From Symbiodinium kawagutii (Eukaryota; Sar; Dinophyceae; Suessiales; Symbiodiniaceae), in the NCBI GenBank assembly GCA_009767595.1, contig VSDK01009060.1:216889-280888 (forward strand): a DNA stretch of 64,000 nucleotides, given 5' to 3'. Position 1 is the stretch's first letter; each line of letters begins with the position of its first letter. Shown piece by piece: positions 27,161 to 38,789 of this stretch. A program made the position numbers and the translations under genes. The notes under the pieces are model-generated. The model had not been told where the DNA came from, searched no databases, and saw only the letters and a list, made by a program, of their open reading frames with translations.

Positions 27161-27409
27161 ATGGAAAACCACCAGGTCTTTTGGGGGCTTCGAAAGCATC
27201 CGCTTTCTGCAGGGCCTCCCATGGGAAACCTGTGGCTCAGGCAACTGGAATGGTTTGGTTTGGAAATCACTCGGCCCTTTGACTTTAGCCTACAGTACTA
27301 TGAAATCCATGTAGGCTTTGCATCTGCGCCATGTGTGCCGCTGAATCAGAATCCCCCCAGTTGCTGGAATCCAGACTCAGAAGCCACCTTGAGGAGCCAA
27401 ACCAAGTGA
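27161..27409 (+). CDS. Plus-strand exon candidate
   Basis: Reads WLRQLEWFGLEITRPFDFSL and YYEIHVGFASAPCVPLNQNP, globular composition, then a stop. No family recognised. Confidence 0.35.
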   Translation: MENHQVFWGLRKHPLSAGPPMGNLWLRQLEWFGLEITRPFDFSLQYYEIHVGFASAPCVPLNQNPPSCWNPDSEATLRSQTK

Positions 27410-27479
27410 TTTGATAAACTTCACTTCCTGAAAAGGATTGAAACTACACTCGGGCAGCCTCACCTGGAAACTAAAAATC

Positions 27480-27965
27480 TCAAGTTTTAAAGGTAAGCCA
27501 ACTAAAAATGGTGGATTTCCCCTTCCAGGTTAATTTGCGAGTAATCCCCACATGGAAGACCTTGTTGGTCGCAGCAACCAGTGTACCCGTCACAACGCCA
27601 AGAAGCTTCCTATAACAACCAGTCGCCCGTACTGCGAGTTGGCGCAGCGTCAAAGGAAAATGGTAGTGATGTAAAGGACTATAAATGACAAATGGATCAA
27701 AGATCACTGCAGGCACTGCAAGGTTGCGCACAGCAAGCCACCCACGCAGCATCACAAAATCACCAAGTTAGAGCCAAGGACTCAAGGCGCCACCAGCTGT
27801 TCTCAAAGTGTAACCAAGTGCAACCAACAGAAAACTTGACTTCTCTTTCCAGGACCACTCCGGAAATTTAGCGAGCAGTTCCATGTAGTAGTTACATTTC
27901 CCCATTATATCAGAATTAATCCATGGGGCTGTGCAATATCCGTGGTGGTATGTGGCAATTCCCAA
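27480..27965 (-). CDS. Minus-strand exon candidates, membrane-like
   Basis: Two neighbouring frames: 27768-27965 with WSWKEKSSFLLVALGYTL, and 27480-27755 with GWLAVRNLAVPAVIFDPFVI and LLGVVTGTLVAA. Hydrophobic segments suggest a membrane protein; boundaries unresolved. Confidence 0.35.
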
Positions 27966-28325
27966 CAGTAATGGGCTAGCTATAACTGTTTCTTTGGTAA
28001 ACTACTTGCAAGGATTCATCTACAGATGGTTCTATTGTTGATCCAAACATGAATGGCTTGATTCCCAAAGACTGGTCACTAATCAATTAGCGAGTTATGG
28101 GCATGCAAACCAACACCTGACTGGTGCGCAACTATCGACTGCGGATGCGGATGGAACATGTCACAGTCACCCGTCGCAGAACTCCTGGAGAAACAAACCA
28201 GCTGAAGATAATCATTTCCGAACGTTAGAAACAGTTATCATCACATACCAACACCATGGTTTCTTTCTCTAGGTTTGTTGAACCAGCTGTGTACCATAGT
28301 TTACCAGCTAGTTTTTCACCATCTG

Positions 28326-28429
28326 GGCGTTTCTCAAAATAGGGCACCCCCCAAATCATCCAGTTTATTACTCATTGATAGTAGTAAACCAACCATTTCT
28401 TGAGTACTCTATTTTAAGAAACCTCCATG
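28326..28429. repeat. Inverted-repeat element family A, copy 8
   Basis: GCGTTTCTCAAAATAGGGCA ... TGAGTACTCTATTTTAAGAA with the family's AATCATCCAG and AAACCAACCATTT inner words. Confidence 0.8.
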
Positions 28430-28689
28430 TTGGTGTGCGCCAATAACGCACCAAAAACTGATTCTTTTACTAGGAAATCATTGGTTTTAGGGGGTACCAC
28501 TATGGCTTGGCACATACCCAAAATGTTGAACCTTGTTAACCACATGGATGATTGCTAATTGTTGGTTCTCAATCCCCTATTGTTAGTCACTTTCCCCTAT
28601 ACATATATATATATATATTCATTTATATTCATATCTATTTATATCAACAGCTATCAACTGCTATTCTGTTGAAACCCATCCAGCAGCCG

Positions 28690-28832
28690 CGTCGAGGGTT
28701 TTCCAACCAACATGACCCCACAACAACGGCTCGCGCTGTAATCCGCCTGTGGCTTGGCGCTCCTGTAAGCCTGGGTGCTTGGACCTCGAAGTTCACCCGG
28801 ACTGTCCGGCCGCACCCGGGAGAAGCGGTAGT
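28690..28832 (+). CDS. Plus-strand exon candidate
   Basis: GC-rich; reads AVIRLWLGAPVSLGAWTSKF and TVRPHPGEA, ending at a GCG/GTAGTA donor-like site. Family unknown. Confidence 0.35.
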
Positions 28833-28938
28833 AAACTAACATGGCTGGCTGGAAAATCCTCCGTTTTGTTGGGAAAACCCCGAGAAATCATCCGTTGATG
28901 GTGGCCGTGAACTGTTGATGAATGATGAATGGCTCAGC

Positions 28939-29092
28939 CATTGGAAGACTGGGTCGACGAGATCATGGGTCCCGCGCTGCTGCTTCACGTCGAAGCTTCG
29001 GCGTGCTGGACCCCGAGGGCGAGGAAGGGGGGCCTGGCGGCCCTGGCGATGGTGGGAATGCGTAGACTATGCACCTGCCTCCAGCAGGGTCA
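28939..29092 (+). CDS. Plus-strand exon candidate
   Basis: AAG acceptor, then DWVDEIMGPALLLHVEASAC and GLAALAMVGMRRLCTCLQQ with strongly GC-rich third positions, and CAGCAGG/GTCATT at its end. Family unknown. Confidence 0.45.
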
Positions 29093-29164
29093 TTGGCTGA
29101 CCCACAGACCGATATCATTTTTCGGGCTCAATCGACCTTAACACTGGAGATCCAATTGCACCCT

Positions 29165-29425
29165 TCATATTTGGGCCTTGCTTTCAAGAACCCACCAAAG
29201 TGAATGTTCCATCATGGCTGTTGTCCTGTGTATTCTTGAGCAATACCCAAACAGTGTGAAACCTTGCCCCAACCAGCGCCGATGTTGGTGGCGGCCCATG
29301 TTGGCGCATAATCCTAAGAATTCGGTCAGTGTGACAGGCTTCTTGTCATGCGCGTATTGCCATGATACCCCTTGGAGATCCTGGTCCAACCCATCAGAAA
29401 TCAAAAAATGTTGAAGGGTAAACAA
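29165..29425. other. Exon-like stretch open on both strands
   Basis: Minus frame has VTLTEFLGLCANMG and WLGQGFTLFGYC; plus frame has PKNSVSVTGFLSCAYC. Strand undecided. Confidence 0.25.
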
Positions 29426-29654
29426 CAGCTATTGATGGTAAAAATAGATTGGTTCACCATAGTCGTTGTTGTGGATCTCGCATGCCGTCGGTGCAACACC
29501 CAAAAGATAGACCATTGATTTCAGGCACCGCTCGTGCCTGTCAAAGTGATATCCACACGCCTGAAACTACCATGGGATAACCCTCAACAGTCAGCTGGCA
29601 GTCAGGCTCTCTTATTGTCGTCTCCGATTCCTACGTAGCGCTACCGACTCCTAC

Positions 29655-30010
29655 ATGATGCATCAATACCCGCATCTTCGCGTCAAATCTATGACATCAC
29701 GTCAGACGGGCCAAAACAAACAAAAGTGCCTATGGCTCTGGTCATATCGTACAGGTTTCATTCGTCAGTTGCTGGTCCCTACAACTGCACCAACAACTAC
29801 AACGCCAACCACAATCACGACCACATCATCATCCACAACCCACAACGGCAAGGGCCACAGCCTACCCACAACCACAACCAGCTGCAGAACCGATCACAAT
29901 GGCACCAACAACGACCACACAACCTGGAGCACAGCGGCACCTCATGGTTCGACGCTGGCATGTCTTGGTGCATCTGGGGCTGTGAGAGCATCTGGTGCTG
30001 AACATTGAAC
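29655..30010 (+). other. Thr/Asn-rich plus frame, doubtful exon
   Basis: ACAAC/CCACAA-rich DNA gives a Thr-rich or His/Asn-rich plus frame. Composition bias makes coding doubtful. Confidence 0.2.
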
Positions 30011-30112
30011 CTGGTGCCAGGTGGTGCAACCAGGAAGGGCAACAATCGCAGAAATTGAGGCAGCTCGCAAACGTTGTTGATGATGTCCCGATTATGATCC
30101 TGATGATTATCC

Positions 30113-30198
<86 letters not shown>
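30113..30198. repeat. (GAT)n trinucleotide microsatellite
   Basis: Nearly perfect GAT/ATG repeat of about 86 bp. Confidence 0.95.
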
Positions 30199-30201
<3 letters not shown>

Positions 30202-30343
30202 AAACATGACGTGTCAAGCATTCCACTGCATGGGCTACTGCCAGTCGTGGTAAAGCATAGAAGAGGGATGGCCTTTTGAGGCTGAAAACCACCACCAGTA
30301 TGGTGTCATTCCACCATCAAGAGCTCTCCTGTGTACATACGTG

Positions 30344-30458
30344 TGGTGGTTTCTCAGAATAGGGGACCCAAAAAATGGTTGGTTTAATGCAATATAATGC
30401 AACAACTGGATACTTACTTGATGAGTTGGGGAGTACCCCGTCTTTGAGAAACACCCAT
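30344..30458. repeat. Inverted-repeat element family A, copy 9 (inverted)
   Basis: GGTGGTTTCTCAGAATAGGG ... GGAGTACCCCGTCTTTGAGA; AAAATGGTTGGTTTAAT marks the inverted inner end. Confidence 0.8.
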
Positions 30459-30977
30459 GTAGACACATCGGTGTTCCTATGTAAATATTTTGCACGAGTC
30501 CCTCGCCAATCAGAGATACATGAACTCAGTCTGGTGCTTCACAGCGACCACCAGAGCTTCTACAGCAAGAACTGGATGGAAGTGGAAAACATACATATTC
30601 ATGCATATGCAAGTTTGTACATAACTCCTTTTTATATCTATATCTACAAATATATATATATATATATACATATATTCCCTTATATTTGTTCAGATACATT
30701 TATTCCTCCCATCAAAGCTGCTGCAATGGGGCTCCGCATGGCACCACAACCAAGACATTGTTGGAACATGAGGGCGCAGATCCATAGAAACTATGGCTGT
30801 AGATCTACAAATATATAGACACACATTTACATACACCTAGCGTCGTATGCATACAACTTTTCAAAGACCTCAAACTTGCTTCAAGCGACCTCGATCAAAG
30901 CGCTCATGGTTTGCCCATGGATTGTTGGTAGCTCATTAAATGCAAGGTTTCTGGATGTTTGAAATCTGCCAATAAGG

Positions 30978-31316
30978 TTAAGAAACAATCGACGTATGTG
31001 CTGTATAATTCATTTCTTGGATTTTACTGGTATATGTGTGGTGTTTCTGTGAAGGTGTGCACATGAAAATCCGAGCGGTCAGAGCGGTACTTCCCTGCGC
31101 CGCCAGCTGCCTGTTGGGCATTTCAAAACCATTGGCGCTGTGAGGCACGCAGTTCGGGAAGGGTAGCACCCGCTCCTTGCCAGCAACGAAGGATGCTACG
31201 AGAATCGACTCGTGGAACGGGTGGAGCTTCAGATGCTTTCCCAATGTTTTCTTGTGCTTTTTTTTCGAGAAGCAGATGACCAAGACCTCCATACCAAAGC
31301 CCAACAAAAGGCCCAA
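30978..31316 (-). CDS. Minus-strand exon candidate, one membrane helix
   Basis: Reads GLLLGFGMEVLVICFSKKKH (membrane helix with basic stop-transfer end), then LHPFHESILVASFVAGKE and LPFPNCVPHSANGFEMPN. Convincing composition, no family recognised. Confidence 0.42.
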   Translation of the reverse strand: MGLLLGFGMEVLVICFSKKKHKKTLGKHLKLHPFHESILVASFVAGKERVLPFPNCVPHSANGFEMPNRQLAAQGSTALTARIFMCTPSQKHHTYTSKIQEMNYTAHTSIVS

Positions 31317-31469
31317 CTAACGAAATTGAAACATCTTCTTCCAAATCAACATTCCTGTTGCCACTCACGGGTTGTGCACCGCAATCACATGTGGGTCCAA
31401 AAGTGTACCCCCCACAGCTGGTTGCTACTCGTTGAAGGATAAAGCCATAGGCTTCGATCCCATTCAAAT

Positions 31470-31668
31470 CCTTTGAGGCTCCCACAGGCGGAAGGAAGCT
31501 GCGATCATCCAAGGTTTGTTGATCCTCAGAACCGCTGCCACTGATGTCGTAGGCCCCACCGCAACGGGAACGAGCAACGTAGCAGTCACAGCAAGAGCAA
31601 TAGCAAAAGAGCATCCAGCAGCTTTTGACATCATGACAATCATAGGTTTTCCATCCTGTCTTCTGGCA
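31470..31668 (-). CDS. Minus-strand exon candidate, signal-peptide-like
   Basis: One frame reads SKAAGCSFAIALAVTATLLV, like a signal peptide or helix; an overlapping frame reads GAYDISGSGSEDQQTLDDRS. A splice between the two may exist. Family unknown; likely the same gene as 30978-31316. Confidence 0.38.
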
Positions 31669-31670
31669 AT

Positions 31671-31764
31671 TTGGTTTTTCTGGAAATAGGGATACCCCCA
31701 AATCATCCTTTGTCAGTCATTTTTGCAGCAGTAAACCATCCATTTAGGAATTGTGAGAAACCCA
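31671..31764. repeat. Inverted-repeat element family A, copy 10
   Basis: TTGGTTTTTCTGGAAATAGG with CAAATCATCC; right end diverged (AGGAATTGTGAGAAACC). Confidence 0.65.
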
Positions 31765-31769
31765 AATTT

Positions 31770-32640
31770 GCTCAGCTTAAATGGTTCAAACCAGACTGTT
31801 GACTGGCGCAGCACCAACGGTAAGCAAAAAAAGGAAAATTGTTGTTGGATACCTATACTGTTGAAAAAATCATAGTGCATGAATAGTATCTCATAGGATG
31901 CGAATAAAACTAGAAATATGAAATAGTATTTATATACTTGTATATAATACATTGCACTACTACTTGCAAAGTAATATGATCGTATACTGTAAAGAAATGC
32001 AATGATAATATTCGACAATAGCAAAATGACTAATACTATTCAGTGATTATAGTTCGGAAAAAATGCTATCACCTATTCTAACAATACTATATCAGATTAT
32101 ATCTCCAATAGCCAACAGTATGAGTATGCACGATATTGCAAGTAACAATGTAGTATATTTACAATTCCTATTAGTATTGAATGGTAGTTAGTTAGAATTC
32201 CTATTGATTGCAAGTATGGCATGCCAATTAGAAGACCACTCGCGACTGGCTACACTTGCCCCTTGCGCTACGCTCCAAACCGTCACGGGAACTCGGTTCG
32301 AGTGTGCAACCAAGAGACACGACCGAGCCTCGGACAACGTGGCGGATTTTGAGATCAGCTATGCATCACCAAGTTGATCTGTTACTGGAAAAGAATGCTA
32401 AGTTTGTGAAGCAAACTTGAAGTGATACAATGATATTGATATATATATATATATATATGTGTATTGATCAAACTCAGAGGATACATCTATATTGGTCGTT
32501 ATTGATCAATCAAAATTGGATGTGTCTCCACCTTGGCATCCTGAAAATTGGCAACATTATTTTGTGTTTCAGGGCGCCGATGGATTTCTGGAGCAACCCA
32601 GTCAGAGCGTATGTCCACGTGAAATGCACTCGATAGCAAA
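31770..32640. other. AT-rich interval, no gene seen
   Basis: AT-rich sequence with a (TA)n run at 32438-32458 and one short GC-richer patch near 32240-32345. No convincing exon. Confidence 0.4.
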
Positions 32641-32659
32641 TGCTTGTGTCAAATGATAG

Positions 32660-32800
32660 CTGCGCATATATATATATTTTTTTTTATTTATTTATTTATT
32701 TACATACATACATATGCATACACCTGTACATGTATGCTCATATACATATATACCTGTATATAGTTATATATGTACACACATGTATGCATATTCCTTCAGA
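32660..32800. repeat. T-rich and TATG microsatellites
   Basis: TTTATTTATTTA followed by CATACATATG-type repeats. Confidence 0.85.
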
Positions 32801-33001
32801 TTGCTGCTGTATCTGCGGTGATACTCGATCGCTTATCGTTGGTCATCTCCCATCGCTCCTTGCTGGAACCTCTGAGTGTGGCACCCTCCACAAGGCTGCA
32901 AGGGCAACCTCCGTCGATGCACGGTCAACTGATGCCCTAGAATCATCAATGATGGTTCGGAAAAGTTCATAATGGTTACTACTATAAGTGGTTAAGAACG
33001 A

Positions 33002-33250
33002 TTAATACGAGTGGGTTCGTAATGGTTCACAGTGGCTCATCTGTTGCCTGGAGATTCGGATGATGATGTTTGATCTCCTCGAGAGCTCGACTTTCCCATG
33101 GCCAGTCTCTAGGCACCCGACATAGAAACGTTCATGGTGGGTCGACAGAAGGAAGACGGCCTCAGACAGCTCAGCAGGGAAATTGCGGTTTGATGACAAG
33201 CTGGTTTCAGAATTAGATTGGTATGACAGCGTCAAGGATGTTTGGTACAT
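33002..33250 (-). CDS. Minus-strand exon candidate
   Basis: Reads NFPAELSEAVFLLSTHHERF and VGCLETGHGKVELSRR; boundaries unclear, family unknown. Confidence 0.3.
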   Translation of the reverse strand: MYQTSLTLSYQSNSETSLSSNRNFPAELSEAVFLLSTHHERFYVGCLETGHGKVELSRRSNIIIRISRQQMSHCEPLRTHSY

Positions 33251-33254
33251 CTGC

Positions 33255-34045
33255 AGATATACTTGTATGGGCGTGTATAAACATATATATATATATACAT
33301 GTGTGTGTGAGTGTGTGTGTGAAGTATATCAGCGCGTATGTATATGTATATAGTGTATAGTATGCATTCATACATGTCCACATGCATATTCATTCTAGTT
33401 GATTCAACTACCCGGCAGCATATGCTTAAAATATCTTAAAATAGGATCATCCGATATCCGGTAGTGAAACATGGCAATGTTGAGTGGACCAGCTGCCAGT
33501 GGCTGTGACCATGGCAGTCACATGTCGGATGTGCCAAACCTGAAAAGCCAATGACCTCCCTAGACTTGGCAGAAACACCGAAAATGAAGTGGTTCAACTG
33601 GTGAGTCTCTACTGGTGAGGTTGGCAACCTGGGTTCTTCACTTGGTTGCCAGCCTGGGTTCTACTGGTTGGCAACATTTGGTGTTCCACACCTCTTGTGA
33701 CCAAGGGTTCTACTGGGGAGTTGTTCTTGGATGTGCCAACCTCTGGTCGTAAACTGCTAGGACCAGGCTTCCACCTGTGGCCTATTCAACCTATAACTAA
33801 CAAGATCAGCAACTTAATGAATGATCGTTAGCACCATGGCCACAGTATCCGCATGTCTCATTGATGGGCAATGATGGCCATCAACATGCTTGCACAGATG
33901 GTTTACCCCAAAACCGACCACTAAGAAAACTGCTTCATCATAAATCCCAGCAGTATGAATATATATATATATACATATATGTTCATCACAAAAATCCCAC
34001 CAGCTACGAGGGACACTCGGCTCACACAACTGCTCCACCACTCGT
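33255..34045. other. Microsatellites and unassigned DNA
   Basis: TA and GTGTGT runs at 33275-33380 and 33958-33980. 33600-33735 repeats the words ACTGGTGAGG, GGTTGGCAAC and GGGTTCTACTGG. No gene. Confidence 0.45.
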
Positions 34046-34048
34046 TTT

Positions 34049-34220
34049 TCAGGTGTGGCACACTCCAAGCATGGCCCTGCCAGGAGCCCCACGGTGACGG
34101 TGTCCCCAGAGCAGCTTCAAGACTCACCTGCGATGCTCAGCTCCCAGTGCTCCAAGCAGGGCCTTCCCCAACACATGGCCATCAAGGCTCAAGTTGTGGG
34201 GGAGTTCTTTACATATAATC
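34049..34220 (+). CDS. Plus-strand exon candidate
   Basis: Follows a CGTTTTTCAG acceptor and reads SPTVTVSPEQLQDSPAMLSS and QHMAIKAQVVGEFF. Unknown family. Confidence 0.38.
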
Positions 34221-34224
34221 GGCC

Positions 34225-35000
34225 ATCATTCGCAAGAAAAATCCATTTAGCTACTCTGTTTCTTTACATACATCGAATTCAAAAAAATCGAAAGGCTCGA
34301 ATTTTTGGGGAACCAATTCACTTCATTTGGCGGGTGCTACTCTGTTTCTTGAGTGAAACTGGGCCTTCTCCATGGAACTGAATGCTGTTCAGGAATGGTT
34401 GTCGAACAATGCAAAAAATAGTCTTCAGGGTAGGATGTGGATGAAAGAGGTAATCCAGCTTCCAATCTGAACATGCTGCGCAATTCTACACCAAACTCTC
34501 AAGTACAGTCCTGTGTACATATTCCGCATCTCTGGATGTCACTTGCAACTGCAGCTGTCACTTCTGCTTTGGAATGTCGGCGCCTGCACTTTGGGATGTG
34601 CCTGGCATAAACCAACCAACAGGAATCTCAATGCAGCAAGTGGTTGGCTATGCTGTGTCAGGGCTTCTTAGCCTATCATAGGGCACGGGCCCTGATGAAG
34701 ATATGAGAGTCCTTCAATGTGATGATTTGGAAATCAAAATGCACTCCTGGATGGATCTATGTCACACACTCGTGCATATATCTACTGTATCTATGGATGG
34801 ATGTGTGTGTGTGAATGTAAGGCAACGAAGTGTAAAGAAGTGCAACGCGATATATGAAAATATTGAGAATTGTCATGACTTGTGATTGTGTGCCATGTAC
34901 AACATATACTGTAGATATAATCTCATGTCATGCAACAGAACCTCCGTGACTTTTGCTATATAAGAAGAGGCAATAGGTATACAAGAAGATCCAACGACAC
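34225..35000. other. No gene seen
   Basis: Unique, moderately AT-rich; no frame with convincing composition. Confidence 0.35.
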
Positions 35001-35186
35001 CTATCCGCACTTGGACAACTCCACGGCTTGGACGCAGGCTTGGCTCACGAAAGGCGATTCTGAGGATCCGACCTCTTTCGGAATGGGTGCACTCAGCACT
35101 GGCTGAACTTCCTCGGAAGCTTTGTCATGGTAATCGCTTGCCAAAGGATCATCCAACCAAATGGGACCATTGGCGCATTGATCCAT
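35001..35186 (-). CDS. Minus-strand exon candidate with stop
   Basis: Reads WLDDPLASDYHDKASEEVQP and SAPIPKEVGSSESPFVSQAC, then a stop, so possibly a last exon. Its 5' side runs into the satellite. Family unknown. Confidence 0.35.
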   Translation of the reverse strand: MDQCANGPIWLDDPLASDYHDKASEEVQPVLSAPIPKEVGSSESPFVSQACVQAVELSKCG

Positions 35187-35189
35187 CCA

Positions 35190-36240
35190 CCTATCTATTT
35201 ATTTATCTATCTATCCTATCCTATCCTGTCCAATCCTATCCATGTAATCTAATCTAATCTAAGCTAATGTAATCCAACTTAATCTGATCAAATCTCATCC
35301 ATGCTATTCTATTCTACTTTATCTATCTAATCTATCTAATCTATCTAATCTATCTCATCTAGAATAGATTTGAATTGTATAGGAAACATTAGAATAGAAT
35401 AGAATAGAATAGAAAAGAAAAGAAAAGAATAGAGTAGATTAGATTAGAGTAGAGTACAGTATATTAGATTAGATACATTGGATAGATTAGATGAATTAGA
35501 TGGATAGATAGATAGATAGATAGATCGATGGATAGATAGAATAGAATAGAATAGAATAGAATAGAATAGAATAGAATAGAATAGAATAGAATTGAAGTGA
35601 ATAGAATAGAATAGAATAGAATAGAATTGAATCAACAGAAAAAATGGAATAGACAGAGAATAGAATAGAAAAGAATAGAATAGAATAGAATAGATAGAAT
35701 GGATAGAATACATAAAATAGATAGAATAGATAGAATAGATGGACAAATAGATAGAATAGGTATAATAGAGGGAATAGAATAGGATAGGATAGGATAGGAT
35801 CGGATAGGATAGAATAGAATAGGATAGAATAGAATAGAATAGAAAAGAATAGAATAGAATAAAATAGAATAGATAGGATAGATAGAATGGATAGATAGAA
35901 TGGATAGATAGATTGATAGATAGAATGGATAGATAGAATGGATAGATAGAATGGATAGATAGAATGGATAGATAGATAGAATAGAATAGAATAGAATAGA
36001 ATAGAATAGAATAGAATTGAATTGAATAGAATAGAATAGAATAGAATAGAATAGAATAGAATAGAATTGAATCAACAGAAAAAATGGAATAGACAGAGAA
36101 TAGAATAGAATAGAATAGAATAGAATAGAATTGAATTGAATTGACAATAGATAGAATTGAATAGATAGATAGAATTGAATAGATAGATAGATAGGTAGAT
36201 AGATCGTTCGATCGATCGATCGATCGATAGATAGATAGAT
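35190..36240. repeat. (GAATA)n / (GATA)n satellite, ~1 kb
   Basis: Pentanucleotide AATAG arrays mixed with GATA and TCTAT tetranucleotides. The interrupting word ATCAACAGAAAAAATGG and its flanks occur twice, about 440 bp apart (35632 and 36071), showing a segmental duplication inside the array. Long Ile/Phe/Ser/Tyr frames here are repeat translations. Confidence 0.95.
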
Positions 36241-36244
36241 AGAC

Positions 36245-37100
36245 GTAAATATTGGGATAAGTTTTTGTCACGGTAGTTATCATATACTATGTGTTTGTGA
36301 CCAGCTTGAGGCATGGGCACCACTTCATTCTGGCCTTTCTCTCCGACGATTGCGTAGACTTTTCGGCCAGGATAGGCTGCAGAGTTGTTGGTTAACAAGC
36401 AAAACCGGTCCGACTGGACTGACTTTTGGCTGCCATATCTAGTCAAGAAATGGTGCATGCAACAGTTAGTCAAAAATCTGAACTCTGCCCACTTTGCTGG
36501 TGGGTACCCATCATCAACGAAACAGCAAGGGGTAATCCATCATCAACAGTGACCACCTGGACTGATGACGGGTTACCCCTGGTTTCTGGCTAAAAACCTG
36601 GGGTTCCAGTCTTCCCATCAACCAATCCACAAGAAACCCCAACTTGGTCAAATCATGGGGGCGTGGTCATCCGAGATTGAATACGTCACACAAATACATA
36701 TGAACATATGAACATATGAACATATGAACGTATGATAGTCAACATACGTGTCATTGATATGTATGTGTGTGTGCATGTGTGTGTGTGTAGGGGCATATCC
36801 ATAAATGGGACACCCCATGGCAGCTTCCCTAAGATGGCTACTGGGAAGCTATGGCTATGCTCTACGTGCCCTCCGGTCAAACGACTCCCATGTCCAGTGC
36901 CAGGACCACCCTCGCCACGGAATTAGTTTTCGGTCGTAAGGCATCCAAAGGCCCCAAAAGGCCCTGATCTTGCTTGGTCAACAAGCATTAATCACAAGAC
37001 TTGCGGGTTGCTGAGTTGACCACCACAATCATAGCTGAAGTAACCAGTTTCCGTTTAGTGGATTGGTTTGAGTCACTGCACTCAAAGAATGGAGCCTTGC
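36245..37100. other. No gene seen; TATG microsatellite
   Basis: CATATGAA and TGTGTGTG runs at 36690-36790. The remainder has no convincing exon. Confidence 0.4.
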
Positions 37101-37104
37101 ACAC

Positions 37105-37329
37105 CTAGCTTCTGGCTGCTGGTTCTGCATGTGGAAGGGCTTGGTGTTCACCTAAGCATCGCTTCTTCCCAACAAAGTCTGAACACTTCGGCTTTCCAGT
37201 AGCTGGTAGTGATCTGCTGTAATGTTTAGAAAATAGATCACTGCAGTTGCTGCTAGTGGTGATTGCCTCTCCAGTTTCGGAAATGTCTTTCTTGTAATCT
37301 GTGGCGCTTGGGCCCCAGAAGGATCGCAA
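37105..37329 (-). CDS. Minus-strand exon candidate with stop
   Basis: Reads TDYKKDISETGEAITTSSNC and KHYSRSLPATGKPKCSDF, then a stop. Basic and polar; a plausible last exon. Family unknown. Confidence 0.38.
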   Translation of the reverse strand: MRSFWGPSATDYKKDISETGEAITTSSNCSDLFSKHYSRSLPATGKPKCSDFVGKKRCLGEHQALPHAEPAARS

Positions 37330-37666
37330 CTTCGCAGTGCAACTGGTTCTTTTGGTTGTAAATTCCCACCAAGTGGATCCGTAAGTAACCCTACAGGGCT
37401 ACCCCCACACCATCAATGCAATCGTTTCTAGGAAAGCCATCGTTTTTCGGGGACCATCTATTGATGTATTCATGCAGATAGATGGCTCAATAGATAGATA
37501 GGTCCGACAGAGTGCTTGGTGACAATAAGCAGAATGAAGATCAGTCCGGCTTTAAAGGCATACTGTGGCCCCCTGTTGCGTTCTTGATGATTCGGCAGCT
37601 ATACTGCTGGTCTTAGGATGCCTATCAACTTGTCTTGCGATGTCTTGTTTAAATCACTACTAACCA

Positions 37667-37858
37667 TCATGACACCTTCAAATTGATGAGAAACCCGGAG
37701 TCCTCATCGACATGCGGAATCTGTGCAAGTAGATCTACTAACTGCTGGACCTCTGGACTGTTGAAAGACACAAGAGTGTTTGATTCCCTGCTGCCTACCC
37801 TTGCCCTGCCGCAAAGATGCTGTCCACGTGTCACTTTCTGCTGTCTCCTTAGGCCCAC
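37667..37858 (-). CDS. Minus-strand exon candidate
   Basis: Reads ESNTLVSFNSPEVQQLVDLL and AQIPHVDEDSGFLIN, a well-formed helical segment. A plus frame is also open but less protein-like. Family unknown. Confidence 0.42.
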   Translation of the reverse strand: MGLRRQQKVTRGQHLCGRARVGSRESNTLVSFNSPEVQQLVDLLAQIPHVDEDSGFLINLKVS

Positions 37859-38247
37859 GTGCCAGGATCGAGTTTTGGTTGATCATTTCGGGGAAGCATG
37901 GTTCCTTCATGGCTTCGTTACTCCCCTCAATCTTGTTGGGGCCCCATGGGCTGCAGAATTCTTAGTGAAATTCCCTTGCCATGTTCATCTACCCATTATA
38001 TCCCTGCTGCATGTTTTCCCAACACCGCCCACTCATTGTACTCGTGGTGCTGCAACGTGGTTCCCCAAGTGTCCACTCTAGCGGTGTCAAAGCTGCCTCT
38101 TGCGGATCGGTTCGACCCCATGATTATAGTGATGATCGCACTTTTACTTACTCATTTACCCTTCAGATGGTACGGTATGTTTGTGCATGCATTTGTAATC
38201 TCGCACCAAGGAGCTTGAGTTTTTAAAACCGACTGATTTGGAGATCA

Positions 38248-38778
38248 TTATGGTACGATTAGAAGTGGGGTGAAAGAGTCAGGACGGCCGCTAGAAGAAA
38301 CTGAACAAAAATCCGAAAGAGCGCGGGAAATGAGCGACAACCTCAGAACCTTATACCTGAAACATTTTTTAATGAAACTTGCAATCAACACAGGCCAGTT
38401 CAACTCGACAAAGCATGGTAGGGCTACACCAGCGCTGAACTTCCATCCACGGTAATCAACGGGGTAGCCCCTCAACCCTGAAATTGATTCCATAAATCCG
38501 TCCCTAGTTGGCACCACAAAACCTGAAGTTGTTTGCATTGACGTTGGGAGCGTCCAAACGTGCAGTTGGGGGATCAATGGTGCTTTGGTTGTGGAGATCC
38601 CTCGTGTCGAGCGCAAGCAAGCTGCGTCTTCGGGGGAGTCCAGCTCAAGCTCATCATCAGTGGCGAGCCACGAGATTTGAAAGATCAAATCCTCAGCAGA
38701 GATCCCCATCCCAACCTTTTTGGGAGGTTCAAGTGGAACGCTAATGGTACAAAACGTTCGCACCAACGAGATACTCAT
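38248..38778 (-). CDS. Minus-strand exon candidate(s), 176-codon frame
   Basis: Contains SAEDLIFQISWLATDDELEL, SPEDAACLRSTRGISTT, FVVPTRDGFMESISGLRG and FVELNWPVLIASF. One long exon or two joined by a short in-frame intron. No family recognised. Confidence 0.42.
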   Translation of the reverse strand: MSISLVRTFCTISVPLEPPKKVGMGISAEDLIFQISWLATDDELELDSPEDAACLRSTRGISTTKAPLIPQLHVWTLPTSMQTTSGFVVPTRDGFMESISGLRGYPVDYRGWKFSAGVALPCFVELNWPVLIASFIKKCFRYKVLRLSLISRALSDFCSVSSSGRPDSFTPLLIVP

Positions 38779-38789
38779 GGACTATCATC

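Noticed and set aside
35190-36240. CRISPR-like array
   Set aside because: Units are pentanucleotide satellite without unique spacers, and the genome is eukaryotic.
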